A stretch of DNA of 64,000 nt, from the NCBI RefSeq assembly GCF_036231965.1, contig NZ_CP109499.1, forward strand, positions 620,001 to 684,000, written 5' to 3'. Positions 33,312 through 41,495 of this stretch are shown piece after piece. The translations under genes and the position numbers were made by a program. Each line of letters starts with the position of its first letter. The stretch's first letter is position 1. The notes under the pieces were generated by a model. The model worked only from the letters and a program-made list of their open reading frames with translations, was not told the DNA's origin and made no database searches. Source of the DNA: Streptomyces sp. NBC_01428. GTDB taxonomy: Bacteria; Actinomycetota; Actinomycetes; Streptomycetales; Streptomycetaceae.

Positions 33312-34313
33312 GTGAAGCGGATCCATTTCACTGCCGAGGACCTCATGCGGACCCGCGTGGCGCCCACCATCGGTGTGGCGGCGGAGACGTTCGACAGCGT
33401 GCGGATGCTGATGGACCGCGGCGGCGGTCTCGCCTTCCGGCGCTGGCAGGTGGCCGTCCGGGGCCGGCTGCGCGAACAGGCGCTCCCGCTGGCCGCGTTG
33501 ATGCCGTCCCGAGGGCCGCTTGTCGACGTGGTGAGCCTGGCCGGCCGTTCGGCGTCCATCGACGAGGCGGTGGAGCATCTGCTCGGGGCACCGCGCGATC
33601 TGGTGCGCATCGAACTCGAGAACATCGACTTCCGCCCCGCGCACCGGTCCTTCGCGCGGAACCTGGTGGACGGCGACCGTGAGGCCCGGCTCCAGGTCGC
33701 GTCGGCCCTGCGCGCCTGTCACGGCCTGACCGTCGCGCCGTACTGGGCCGGCGTGCGCACCCATCTCGCACAGGCCCGTGCCGCGTACGTGGGGTCGCTG
33801 GCCGAGGGGGGCGTCGACCGTCTCCTCGCGTCGCTCTGCGGACCTCTTGTCCGCTGGCGGCCGCCGGTGCTCGAGATACGGCATCCACGGGACGAGGACG
33901 TGCACTTGGGGGGCCGGGGTCTCGTCGTCGCACCGACCTTGTTCTCCTCGCAGGAGATAGAACTCCTCCAGGCGCCGCTGGACCCGGACCAGCCCCCCGT
34001 CCTGGCCGTCCCGAGCGTGCGTGACGCGCTCGACGGCACGACCTTGTGGGAAGGGATCGGCGAACCAGGCGCCGAACCGCTCGACGACCTGCTCGGACGC
34101 ACCCGGGCGGCGGTGCTGCGGGCCACCGTCGTGGGGTGCGGAACGACGGACCTGGCCCGGCGTCTGAAGATCTCGCCGGCGACCGCGAGCCACCACACCT
34201 CCGTCCTGCGCAGGGCGGATCTGATCGCCAGCCGGCGCGACGGCAAGACGGTCGTCCACACGGTCACCCCGTTGGGCCTGGCCCTGCTGGACCCGGGTTC
34301 GCGGCTCGTCTGA
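33312..34313 (+). CDS. Helix-turn-helix regulator with long N-terminal domain (DUF5937-type, ArsR-like HTH)
   Basis: 333 residues. An N-terminal helical domain (MKRIHFTAEDLMRTRVAPTIG...) leads to a C-terminal winged HTH: LLGRTRAAVLRATVVGCGTTDLARRLKISPATASHHTSVLRRADLIASRRDGKTVVHTVTPLG, an ArsR/MarR-like layout. DUF5937 regulators of streptomycetes have this form. Ligand and target are unknown. GTG 33312 is the probable start. The gene follows a 225-base gap with no obvious element. Confidence 0.85.
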   Translation: MKRIHFTAEDLMRTRVAPTIGVAAETFDSVRMLMDRGGGLAFRRWQVAVRGRLREQALPLAALMPSRGPLVDVVSLAGRSASIDEAVEHLLGAPRDLVRIELENIDFRPAHRSFARNLVDGDREARLQVASALRACHGLTVAPYWAGVRTHLAQARAAYVGSLAEGGVDRLLASLCGPLVRWRPPVLEIRHPRDEDVHLGGRGLVVAPTLFSSQEIELLQAPLDPDQPPVLAVPSVRDALDGTTLWEGIGEPGAEPLDDLLGRTRAAVLRATVVGCGTTDLARRLKISPATASHHTSVLRRADLIASRRDGKTVVHTVTPLGLALLDPGSRLV

Positions 34314-34512
34314 GGGAGTTCAGGGCGCCTCCGGCGGCGTGCGGCCGGGACTCCGTCGGCGCCGGTCCCGACTGCCGACGCCGTCCGGGGGCACTTGTGC
34401 TCTTCGAGGCACAGGCCGACCGGGTCCAGGCGGGACAGTGAGCGACGAAGTCGAGGGGGCCGGAGGGCTGTTGGAATCGAAGAGACCTGTCTTCATGGCG
34501 AAAGGCGATGCG

Positions 34513-34932
34513 ATGACCGAGGCAGTGCGCGACGTGATGACCGGTCCCCCGCGGTCGGTCTCGCCCCGGACTCCCGTCACCGAGGTCGCCCGGTACATGC
34601 GCGACGAGGACATCGGCGCCGTGCTGGTCACCGAGCGCGGGCGGCTCCGCGGTGTCGTCACCGACCGGGATCTGGTGGTCCGCGTGATGTGCCACGGCGG
34701 GAACATCGACCAGGTGACGGCGGAGCAGGCGTGCAGCGACGTGCTGGTCACCGTCTCCCCCGACGACGACCTCGACCGGGCGATCGGCCTCATGCGCCAG
34801 CGCGCCGTCCGGCGCATCCCCGTCGTCGACGACGGCCACCCGGTCGGCATCGTCACCCTCGGGGACATCGCCGTCGAGAGCGAGCCCGACTCCGTCCTGT
34901 CCGCCATCACCAACGCCGCGCCCAACGAATGA
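34513..34932 (+). CDS. Tandem CBS-domain protein
   Basis: 139 residues with two CBS repeats: AVRDVMTGPPRSVSPRTPVTEVARYMRDEDIGAVLVTERGRLRGVVTDRDLVVRV, then CSDVLVTVSPDDDLDRAIGLMRQRAVRRIPVVDDGHPVGIVTLGDIAVE. Such pairs bind adenine nucleotides and act as energy sensors or stress proteins. ATG 34513 has an AAAGGC site; ATG 34495 is an alternative. Confidence 0.9.
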   Translation: MTEAVRDVMTGPPRSVSPRTPVTEVARYMRDEDIGAVLVTERGRLRGVVTDRDLVVRVMCHGGNIDQVTAEQACSDVLVTVSPDDDLDRAIGLMRQRAVRRIPVVDDGHPVGIVTLGDIAVESEPDSVLSAITNAAPNE

Positions 34933-34978
34933 CGGACGAGAGCCGCCGGTGACGCGTGTGCGGGCCCCGTAGGCCGTC

Positions 34979-35605
34979 TCAGCCGTCGAGGGCGCCGGCG
35001 GTGCGTGTCCTCAGGTCCTCGTCCGTGACCCGGCGGAGCACCCGGCACGGAGTTCCGACGGCGACGCTCATGGGCGGAACGTCGCGGCTGACGACACTGC
35101 CGGCGCCGACGACCGATCCGTATCCGATGCGGACGCCGGGCAGGACGACCGCGTTGCTGCCGATCCAGACCTTGTCCTCGATCACGATCGGTTCCGAGAA
35201 CCGGGCGAAGTCCACGCGGCGCGCGGGGTGGACGGGGTGTCCTGTCGCGGTCAGGGTGACGCTGGGCGCGATCATGACGCCGTCGCCGATACGGATGTCC
35301 ACGTCGTCGACGAACGTCAGGTTCACGTTGCCGAAGAAGTCGTCTCCGATGTGGACGTTGCTTCCGAACCCCGCGTGAAACGGCGGCAGCAGGACCGTGC
35401 GCTCCCCCACGGACCCCAGGACGGCGAGGAGCAGGGCCCGTCGCTTGTCGGGCTCACTCGGCGGTGTGTGGTTGTACGCGAAGATCTCGTCGGTGCGACG
35501 GCGAGCGTTCTGGAACGCCGCTTCGGACTCCGTGTAGACACGTCCCTCGGCGATGCGGGCCAGGACCTCTTCCTCGTCCTTCCGCGATCCAGCGGAACTC
35601 TCCAT
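34979..35605 (-). CDS. Maltose O-acetyltransferase-like left-handed beta-helix enzyme
   Basis: 208 residues. A Mac N-terminal helix domain (EVLARIAEGRVYTESEAAFQNARRRTDEIFAYNHTPPSEPDKR) is followed by hexapeptide repeats (VHIGDDFFGNVNLTFVDDVDIRIGDGVMIAPSVTL, IGSNAVVLPGVRIGYGSVVGAGSVVSRD). The catalytic His is in TATGHPVHP. It should transfer acetyl from acetyl-CoA to sugars. ATG at 35605 with GGGAGG. A second copy lies at 59841-60422. Confidence 0.9.
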   Translation of the reverse strand: MESSAGSRKDEEEVLARIAEGRVYTESEAAFQNARRRTDEIFAYNHTPPSEPDKRRALLLAVLGSVGERTVLLPPFHAGFGSNVHIGDDFFGNVNLTFVDDVDIRIGDGVMIAPSVTLTATGHPVHPARRVDFARFSEPIVIEDKVWIGSNAVVLPGVRIGYGSVVGAGSVVSRDVPPMSVAVGTPCRVLRRVTDEDLRTRTAGALDG

Positions 35606-35835
35606 CGGTCCGACCTCCCGGTGCACGATACGACGCTCTCCTCACCAACTCCGGCCGCGAGCGTACGTGTTGGAGAGAGTCAGGCGCATCGGCGTTACGG
35701 ACGGCCGCCGGACGCCTTCGCCGTCCCGTCCGCCGCACCGCGTCCGTCGGTCACCGAACCTCCACGGAATGGGCTCCATGATCACGGCGGCCACGGGGCA
35801 CCCGCCGGTCGACGTCGACCGAAGGGGGGATGGCG

Positions 35836-36045
35836 GTGATAGTGGTCGCTCTCCTGTTGCTGCCGGCCCAGGGAGCTCTGCTCTACGCGATGGACCGCCT
35901 CGAAGACCGGGTACTCAACGCCGCGCCGACGCACACGGCGCGCCATGGGCGCTCTCGACATCTTCGCCTGGTCAAGGGTGTGAAGGCGGGCGCTGCCGCG
36001 CCTGAAGGGGAGAGGCGGAGCGACCGACGGCGCGACGCAGCCTGA
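35836..36045 (+). CDS. Small single-TM hypothetical protein
   Basis: 69 residues with one N-terminal hydrophobic helix (VIVVALLLLPAQGALLYAM), then a basic tail (THTARHGRSRHLRLVKGVK). GTG 35836 has AAGGGGGG upstream; ATG 35830 is too close to it. The gene ends inside a terminator hairpin. Coding status is fairly likely but unproven; function unknown. Confidence 0.5.
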   Translation: MIVVALLLLPAQGALLYAMDRLEDRVLNAAPTHTARHGRSRHLRLVKGVKAGAAAPEGERRSDRRRDAA

Positions 36046-36076
36046 CATCCGCCGGGCAGGCGGACATCAGGCTGCG
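36036..36076. terminator. Bidirectional hairpin between convergent genes
   Basis: Arms 36036-36053 and 36059-36076 pair except for a 2x2 internal mismatch, with a five-base loop. It separates the small TM gene from the leftward MFS gene. Confidence 0.75.
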
Positions 36077-36105
36077 CGTCCCGCTTCACGCCCCGCCGGG
36101 CTCCG

Positions 36106-37380
36106 TCACGCCTGCGGGCAGGTGCCCCGGGCCGGCGTGCGCTGCGAGCGGAGCCACTGGGCGAGCAGGGCGAGGGCGGCGAGGAAGGCGACCGTCGCGG
36201 CGTAGACGACGGAGGTCTCGTGCAGCCCGGTGTGGGTGACGGCGATGCCGGCGATCACGGCGGGCACGCTGAAGGAGATGTAGGAGATCACGAAGGCGAC
36301 GGAGAGCAGTTCGCCCCGTTCGGCGGGGGCGGCTATCCGGGCCAGGGTGCCGAAGCTGGCGAGGGCTGAGGCGCCGAAGCCGACGCCCGCGATGACGGTG
36401 CCGAGCGCCGCCAGGGTCAGGGAGTGCTCCTCGACCCCGGACAGGGCGACGGCGGTGCCGGCGAGCAGGAGGCTCGCGCCGAGCGCCAGGGTGCGCCCGA
36501 CGGGCCAGCCGCGGAGCGCCAGTGCGGTCAGGGACGCCGGCACGGTCAGGAGTGTGACGACCAGCCCGCCGACGACGTGGTTGGAGAGTCCGAACAGTCC
36601 GGCGGCCACCGACGGTCCCAGCGAGAGGTAGAGGCCACCGAGGGCCCAGCTCGCGACGAGGATCGGCACGAGTCCCAGCAGGTCGGCCCGCAGGTGTGCG
36701 GCGACCTTGAGGCGGGGCTGCAGGGAGCGGGCGGCGCCGGGGCGGCGCAGCGAGGTCTCGGGAAGCGCCAGGAGCAGCGCCCCGGCGACGACCAGGCCGG
36801 CCAGCAGCAGCGCGTACACGAGGCGGGTGGGGTGCGGCCCGTACTGGACGAGGAATCCGCAGCCCAGGGCGCCGAGTCCGAGCCCGAACGTGGGGGCGGC
36901 GCCGGTGACGACGCCGGCCCGGTGTGGGGCGTGGGCCGGGTTGAGGTCGGCCAGTGCGGCTCCGAGGGCGGTCATGGCGGCGCCGGTCGCGATGCCCTGG
37001 ACCAGGCGCGCGACCATCAGCAGGCTGATGTCGTCCGCGGTGAGGAACAGGACCATCGACACCGCTTCGAGGGCGATGGCGGACAGCAGGACCGGGCGGC
37101 GACCGAGGTGGTCGGAGAGCGCGCCGAGGACGAGGAGCGCCGCGATCATTCCCAGGACGTAGACCGCGAAGACGGTGGTGAGGGTGGTCGCCGAGAAGTG
37201 CCATTCCTGCTGGTAGACGACGTAGAGCGGGGACGGCGCACTGGATGCGGCCATGAAGAGGACGAAGACGACGGCCAGCGCGGCGAAGGCGGCCGGCCGG
37301 CCGAGCTCGCGTCGGCCGCGAACGGGCGGGGCGTCGACGGCGAGCGAGCTCTTGCTCTGGGGCGGGGCGGAACCGGGCAT
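36106..37380 (-). CDS. MFS transporter, drug-efflux type
   Basis: 424 residues and 12 TM helices. The loop 2-3 signature VLGALSDHLGRRPVLL is clear, and the motif C-like GVVTGAAPTFGLGLGALGCGFLV lies in TM5. These point to a drug:H+ antiporter-like exporter. It is divergent from a TetR gene; the 78-base gap holds two matching operators, so the TetR protein probably represses it. ATG 37380 has GGAGAGAG upstream. Confidence 0.88.
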   Translation of the reverse strand: MPGSAPPQSKSSLAVDAPPVRGRRELGRPAAFAALAVVFVLFMAASSAPSPLYVVYQQEWHFSATTLTTVFAVYVLGMIAALLVLGALSDHLGRRPVLLSAIALEAVSMVLFLTADDISLLMVARLVQGIATGAAMTALGAALADLNPAHAPHRAGVVTGAAPTFGLGLGALGCGFLVQYGPHPTRLVYALLLAGLVVAGALLLALPETSLRRPGAARSLQPRLKVAAHLRADLLGLVPILVASWALGGLYLSLGPSVAAGLFGLSNHVVGGLVVTLLTVPASLTALALRGWPVGRTLALGASLLLAGTAVALSGVEEHSLTLAALGTVIAGVGFGASALASFGTLARIAAPAERGELLSVAFVISYISFSVPAVIAGIAVTHTGLHETSVVYAATVAFLAALALLAQWLRSQRTPARGTCPQA

Positions 37381-37394
37381 GGCAACTCTCTCCA

Positions 37395-37449
37395 AACGCA
37401 GCGATCAATGCGTTAACGACGCTAGCACTAACGCAGCGATCAGTGCGAT
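37395..37449. promoter_or_regulatory. Two repeated TetR-type operators between divergent MFS and TetR genes
   Basis: Site 1 (37395-37414) is AACGCA-GCGATCAA-TGCGTT and site 2 (37430-37449) is AACGCA-GCGATCAG-TGCGAT. Each is a 6-base inverted repeat with an 8-base centre; site 2 has one arm mismatch. The copies are 35 bases apart and lie just upstream of both genes. Confidence 0.75.
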
Positions 37450-37458
37450 AATTCCGTC

Positions 37459-38016
37459 ATGGTTGACGTTTCAGCTCAGGTACGCCCCGGTGGCCGCTCC
37501 GCGAAGGTGCGGGCCGCCGTCCATCGCGCCGTCGGAGAACTCCTCGCGGAGGAGCCCTCGGAGACCCTGACGATCCCGGCCGTCGCCGCCCGCGCCGGCG
37601 TGCACGCCACGACCGTCTACCGGCGCTGGGGCTCGGCGGCGCAGTTGCTGAACGACGTCGCCACCAGCAGGTTCAGCGGTGATGTGGTCGTGCCGGACTC
37701 CGGTTCGCTCGGCGGCGACCTGGAGCGCTGGATGGAGGACGTGGCGACCGACCTCACGGACCCGGACACGCTCGCGCTGATGCGCGCCACGATCGGCTCC
37801 GGCCCGGAGGGCGGCTGCGCCTGCACGGCGGACCGCCACGAACAGCTCAGCGCCATCATCGAGCGCGAGCGTTCCCGGGGCGGCGAGGCGCCGGACGTCG
37901 AGAGCGCGGTGGACTCCCTGCTGGGTCCGCTCTACTACCGGGCGATCTTCAGCGCACGACCCGCTTCGCCCGACTGGGCACGACGGCTCGTGGACTCGTT
38001 CCTCGCGGCGTCCTGA
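37459..38016 (+). CDS. TetR-family regulator of the adjacent MFS gene
   Basis: 185 residues. HTH: RAAVHRAVGELLAEEPSETLTIPAVAARAGVHATTVYRRWGSAAQLL (about 18-62), with a TetR_C-like helical rest ending LLGPLYYRAIFSARPAS. It starts 10 bases from the second operator. Probably represses itself and the exporter gene until a toxic ligand binds. Confidence 0.9.
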   Translation: MVDVSAQVRPGGRSAKVRAAVHRAVGELLAEEPSETLTIPAVAARAGVHATTVYRRWGSAAQLLNDVATSRFSGDVVVPDSGSLGGDLERWMEDVATDLTDPDTLALMRATIGSGPEGGCACTADRHEQLSAIIERERSRGGEAPDVESAVDSLLGPLYYRAIFSARPASPDWARRLVDSFLAAS

Positions 38017-38136
38017 CCGGTCATGGACCCCCGGGCCGCGCCGGGCGAACGGTCTGCGTGATGCATCCCCCACAGGCCGACGGCCGGGCGAAGCGGGGCG
38101 ATCCGTCCTCGGCGGTCCGCCCGGCGAGCCGAGCGT

Positions 38137-38150
38137 CTACCATTTTGTAG
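38137..38150 (+). promoter_or_regulatory. Possible BlaI operator half-sites
   Basis: CTAC-CATTTT-GTAG resembles the TAC...GTA dyads bound by BlaI/MecI proteins. It lies 44 bases upstream of the BlaI-like gene. Only four-base arms, so weak. Confidence 0.4.
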
Positions 38151-38193
38151 TCGGCGCATGGTGCCGCAGGCGACAGCGGGGAAGGACGAAGCG

Positions 38194-38565
38194 ATGACGG
38201 ACTCGGACAGTGAGCGCAGGCCGGCGGGCGAGCTGGAGGCCAGCGTGCTCGCGGCCCTGTGGGCCGCGGGGAAGCCGCTCTCGGCCGCTCAGGTCAGAGC
38301 CGCCATTCCGCAGCCCCTGGCCCGCACGACCGTGGCCACCCTGCTCGTTCGCCTGCACGAGAAGGGCGCGGTGGGACGCAGCCCCGCCGCACGCGGGTAC
38401 GCGTACTTCCCCGTCGCGGACTCACACGGCCTGACCGCCCGCAGGATGCACCGCGAGCTCGACCAGGACGACGACCGGAGCATGGTGCTGGCGCGCTTCG
38501 TCGAGCGCCTCAGCCCCCACGACGAGGCGGAGCTGCGGCGTCTTCTGGAGGGGGGCGGCCGGTGA
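38194..38565 (+). CDS. BlaI/MecI/CopY-family repressor
   Basis: 123 residues. Winged HTH: ASVLAALWAAGKPLSAAQVRAAIPQPLARTTVATLLVRLHEKGAVGRSPAARGYAYFPVAD, with a dimerisation helix pair after it. Such repressors are inactivated by cleavage through a partner membrane protease. The next gene encodes one, overlapping by GTGA. No beta-lactamase gene is nearby. ATG 38194 has a GAAGGA site. Confidence 0.9.
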   Translation: MTDSDSERRPAGELEASVLAALWAAGKPLSAAQVRAAIPQPLARTTVATLLVRLHEKGAVGRSPAARGYAYFPVADSHGLTARRMHRELDQDDDRSMVLARFVERLSPHDEAELRRLLEGGGR

Positions 38566-39497
38566 TCGCTCTCCTGCTCGTTCCGCTCGTGCTGCCCTTC
38601 GCGCTGCCCCTGCTGGCCCGGCGCGTCGTCGACCGGGTCCGTCCCGAGACCGCCCTGTGGACCCTCACCTCCGCGTCCGCGGCCCTGGCCGTCGGGGTGC
38701 TGGCCTGTCTGGGCGTGCTGCTGCTCCCCCTGGCCCTCTCCGTCCCCGCCGTCGCCGGTCTCGCGCATCTGGTCCACCCGCTCGACGCCGGGCCTACGGC
38801 CCTGGTCATGGCCGTCTCGGTCCTCGCGGGCGGCGCGCTGGCCGTCCTGTGCGTCACCGCCGTCCGCAGAGCGCTGTGGGAGGTACGTCGTCTGCGCGCG
38901 GCACATCTCGACGTCGCCGGGGTCCCGGAGGCCGGCGGCGTCTGTGTCGTCGACGACACCCGGCCCGACGCCTACGCCCTGCCCGGTGGCCGTCGCGGTG
39001 CGGACCGGATCGTGGTGACCACCGGGATGCTGCGCGCGCTGACGCCCGGCGAGCGGAGCATTCTGCTCGCCCACGAGCGCGCCCATCTTGCCGGACGGCA
39101 TCATCTCTTCCTCGCCACCGCCCAGCTGGCCGGCTGGTGCCACCCCGCGCTCGCGGCCGTCACCCGTCAGGTGTCCTTCGCCGCCGAGCGCGCGGCGGAC
39201 GAGGCCGCGGCGCGCTCGGCGGGCGACAGGACCCTGACCGCGCACGCCGTGGGACACGCCGCGCTGGCCACCACCCGCGCACGCGCGGCGCTGTCCAGCG
39301 TCACCCCGGGTGCCGTCGGCGGACCGGTCCCCGCGCGCGTGAAGGCTCTCCTGACCCACGCACCCGTCCGCCGTCTGGCGCCCGCGCTGCTGATCGTCGC
39401 GACCGTGATCGGCCTGGCCGGCAGCTCCGCCCTGGCCGGGGCCGTCTCGGTGCACCGCGGCGTCGAGATCGCCCAGGGCGAGCATCCGTCGGACTGA
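38562..39497 (+). CDS. M56/BlaR1-like membrane metallopeptidase
   Basis: 311 residues. N-terminal TM helices (VPLVLPFALPLLARRVV, LTSASAALAVGVLACLGVLLLPLAL, AGPTALVMAVSVLAGGALAVL), then the zinc motif HERAH (His171, Glu172, His175) in LLAHERAHLAGRHHL, a downstream AERAADEAAA Glu, and a C-terminal TM helix. The penicillin-sensor domain of BlaR1 is absent, so the signal differs. The GTG overlaps the BlaI stop (GTGA). Confidence 0.9.
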   Translation: MIALLLVPLVLPFALPLLARRVVDRVRPETALWTLTSASAALAVGVLACLGVLLLPLALSVPAVAGLAHLVHPLDAGPTALVMAVSVLAGGALAVLCVTAVRRALWEVRRLRAAHLDVAGVPEAGGVCVVDDTRPDAYALPGGRRGADRIVVTTGMLRALTPGERSILLAHERAHLAGRHHLFLATAQLAGWCHPALAAVTRQVSFAAERAADEAAARSAGDRTLTAHAVGHAALATTRARAALSSVTPGAVGGPVPARVKALLTHAPVRRLAPALLIVATVIGLAGSSALAGAVSVHRGVEIAQGEHPSD

Positions 39498-39554
39498 CAC
39501 GGGCGGTCCCGCCGGGAGCGGGGAGCCACCGGCTCCGTGCCCCGAGGGCCGGGG

Positions 39555-40463
39555 CTATGGCGCGGCAGAACCGACGGGTACGTCGCCGCGCAGGGTGATG
39601 CGGTGCATGACGCGGTGCTGGTCGCCGTAGTCGCGGTTGGCGTAGTGGGAGGTGGCGCGGTTGTCCCAGATCGCCACGTCGCCGGGCTGCCAGCGGTGGC
39701 GGACCGTGTGCTCGGGCTTGGTGAGGTGCGCGTACAGGATGTCGAGGATGCCGCGGCTCTCGTGCTCGGAGACCCCGGCGATGTGCGAGGTGAAGCCCGG
39801 ATTCACGAACAGCCCCTTGCGGCCGCTCTCCGGGTGGACGCGCACGACGGGGTGCTCCACCGGGACCAGGTCGGTGAACACCTCCCCCTCCCACAGGTTT
39901 CCGCGGCCCTTCCGCTGCTGGGCGAGGTAGTAGCCGAACTCGCGGCTGCCGTCGTGCACCGCGGTGAGCGGGTCGATCAGCGCGCGCACTCCGGGCGTCA
40001 GTGACTCGTAGGCCAGCTGGCTGTCGGCCCACGAGGTGTCGCCGCCGCGGGGCGGGAGGACCACAGCACGCAGGACGGAGACGGCCGGGGGACGGCGTAC
40101 GAACGTCACGTCGGTGTGCCAGACGTCGGCGAAGCCGTTGTCCTGGCTGTCGAGGGAGTACACCTCGTCGGGCACGTCGCCCGAGTCGTGGACCGGGTGG
40201 CCGACGGTCAGCTCGCCGAGTCGTCGTCCGAAGTCGATCTGCGCGCGGTCGTCGATGTCCTGGCCGGGGAGGAAGAGCACCTTGTGCGTGACCAGAGCGG
40301 TCCGCAGCGCCGCGACCTGGTCGTCGTCCAGTCGGCCGAGGTCGACGTCGTACACCTCGGCGCCGAAGCTCGGCCCGAGCGGGACGACGCGCGGTCCGGC
40401 GCTGTCGCCCCGGTGCGGTCGGATCGGTTCTGCCTCGTGCGCCTGCTCGCTGATGACGGTCAT
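39555..40463 (-). CDS. TauD/TfdA-family Fe(II)/2-oxoglutarate dioxygenase
   Basis: 302 residues. Fe ligands: WHTD (His116, Asp118) and the distal His273 in NRATSHYAN. The 2-oxoglutarate Arg lies in HRITLRG. FGAEVYDVDLGRLDDDQVAALRTAL and LFLPGQDIDDRAQIDFGRRLGELTVGHP are typical. It probably releases sulfite from taurine or another sulfonate/sulfate ester during sulfur limitation. AAGGAG precedes the ATG at 40463. A Cys-rich leader peptide lies about 240 bases upstream. Confidence 0.9.
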   Translation of the reverse strand: MTVISEQAHEAEPIRPHRGDSAGPRVVPLGPSFGAEVYDVDLGRLDDDQVAALRTALVTHKVLFLPGQDIDDRAQIDFGRRLGELTVGHPVHDSGDVPDEVYSLDSQDNGFADVWHTDVTFVRRPPAVSVLRAVVLPPRGGDTSWADSQLAYESLTPGVRALIDPLTAVHDGSREFGYYLAQQRKGRGNLWEGEVFTDLVPVEHPVVRVHPESGRKGLFVNPGFTSHIAGVSEHESRGILDILYAHLTKPEHTVRHRWQPGDVAIWDNRATSHYANRDYGDQHRVMHRITLRGDVPVGSAAP

Positions 40464-40706
40464 GCCGTCGCTCCTTCCATCGGGTCGGTCTCTCGGACGC
40501 TCGCTGAGGAGCACCGCGCGGAGTCCTGGGAGGGCGGCCTCGTTCACCACGGGTGGGGGGACGAACGCCGCGACGCGTGGTGGCCGCGACCGCAGCCGGC
40601 GGGAGGTCGCCACGGCCGCCGCGGGACGCGCGACGGCGGCGGGATCGAGGCCCGCCTCGGCCGGGAGGTGTCCCGGGTGGGGCTGCGGCGCCTCAGACGT
40701 GGAGGA
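40464..40706 (-). other. Leader region between the Cys peptide and tauD-like gene
   Basis: About 243 bases without coding character. It would form the transcript between the leader peptide and the dioxygenase and could fold into an attenuator, but I cannot identify a definite terminator/antiterminator pair by eye. Confidence 0.35.
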
Positions 40707-40775
40707 TCAACAACACGAAACGGCGCGGCGGCACAGGTCGACGACCAGACGGCGCACCAACATTTCGTGGATCAC
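40707..40775 (-). CDS. Putative sulfur-metabolism leader peptide (small Cys-rich ORF)
   Basis: A very short ORF of 22 residues from GTG 40775, or 18 from ATG 40763. The core reads RRLVVDLCRRAVSCC before the stop. Actinobacterial leader peptides upstream of sulfur genes share a core like R[RL]HVDLCR followed by terminal Cys; in mycobacteria such ORFs are reported to attenuate expression in response to cysteine. A TACAAC -10 element at 40788-40783 ends seven bases before GTG 40775, which would make the transcript leaderless. Being followed by a TauD gene fits a sulfur-starvation switch. Confidence 0.6.
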   Translation of the reverse strand: MIHEMLVRRLVVDLCRRAVSCC

Positions 40776-40914
40776 GAGGAAAGTTGTACAGCAGCCGGAC
40801 GGCATCGCACCAGGAGCCGTCCACGCTGTGGAACGGCGGTGACGCCTCCGACGATCCGGACGGGGGGCCCGCGTTCGTACGGTCCGCGCGGGTGCCGATC
40901 GGCCCCGCGGGGCC

Positions 40915-41286
40915 TCAGCGGGGATCCAGCCGCAGGGTGGAGGTGCGGGCCTGCTCAGTGAGGACGGTGTCGATGATCGTCGTGTAGTGCCCGTACTTGG
41001 CACGGTAGGCGGCGTCCACATCGGCGTACTCGCCCGACCCGGCCTCGACGAACGTGACGTCCTTCCGGACACCACCCGCCTCGACGACGCCCTCGTGGCG
41101 GGACTGCGTGCCGCGGTACCAGGGACCGTCGGTGCCCTTGACCGAACGGACGTAGAGCTGGTCGCCGACGCGGACCACCCACATGGTCACCGGGGTGCGC
41201 AGGGTGCCGTCGGTGCGTTCGGACTGCAGGTCCAGCTCCTCGGCGGCGCCGATCTTCCCCACCTCGGTGTCGTTCCACTTCGTCAT
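40915..41286 (-). CDS. DUF2255-family protein
   Basis: 123 residues: WNDTEVGKIGAAEELDLQSERTDGTLRTPVTMWVVRVGDQLYVRSVKGTDGPWYRGTQSRHEGVVEAGGVRKDVTFVEAG. This split-barrel, flavin-reductase-like sequence is the DUF2255 family (about 120 residues), of unknown function. GGAAGGGA precedes the ATG at 41286. Confidence 0.85.
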   Translation of the reverse strand: MTKWNDTEVGKIGAAEELDLQSERTDGTLRTPVTMWVVRVGDQLYVRSVKGTDGPWYRGTQSRHEGVVEAGGVRKDVTFVEAGSGEYADVDAAYRAKYGHYTTIIDTVLTEQARTSTLRLDPR

Positions 41287-41495
41287 GCGCGTTCCCTTCC
41301 CGGTCGTACGCGGTCGCACGGACGGTGCCGTCGAGGCGTCGGCCGCGACATCTGCGGCGGCCGTCCCGTCCTGCCGGTCCCACCGTCGCCCGCGGCCGAA
41401 GGGCTCGCCAGCGGAAGCGCGCCATCGCCACGCGGCCCGGCGCGCGATCCCCGGTTCGCGTGAGCCGAGCCGGGTCGTACAGGAGAGGCCGTGGG

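Noticed and set aside
40553..40987. 144-residue plus-strand frame over the leader region
   Set aside because: Arg/Gly/Pro-rich, no ribosome site, overlaps the leader peptide and the DUF2255 gene antisense.
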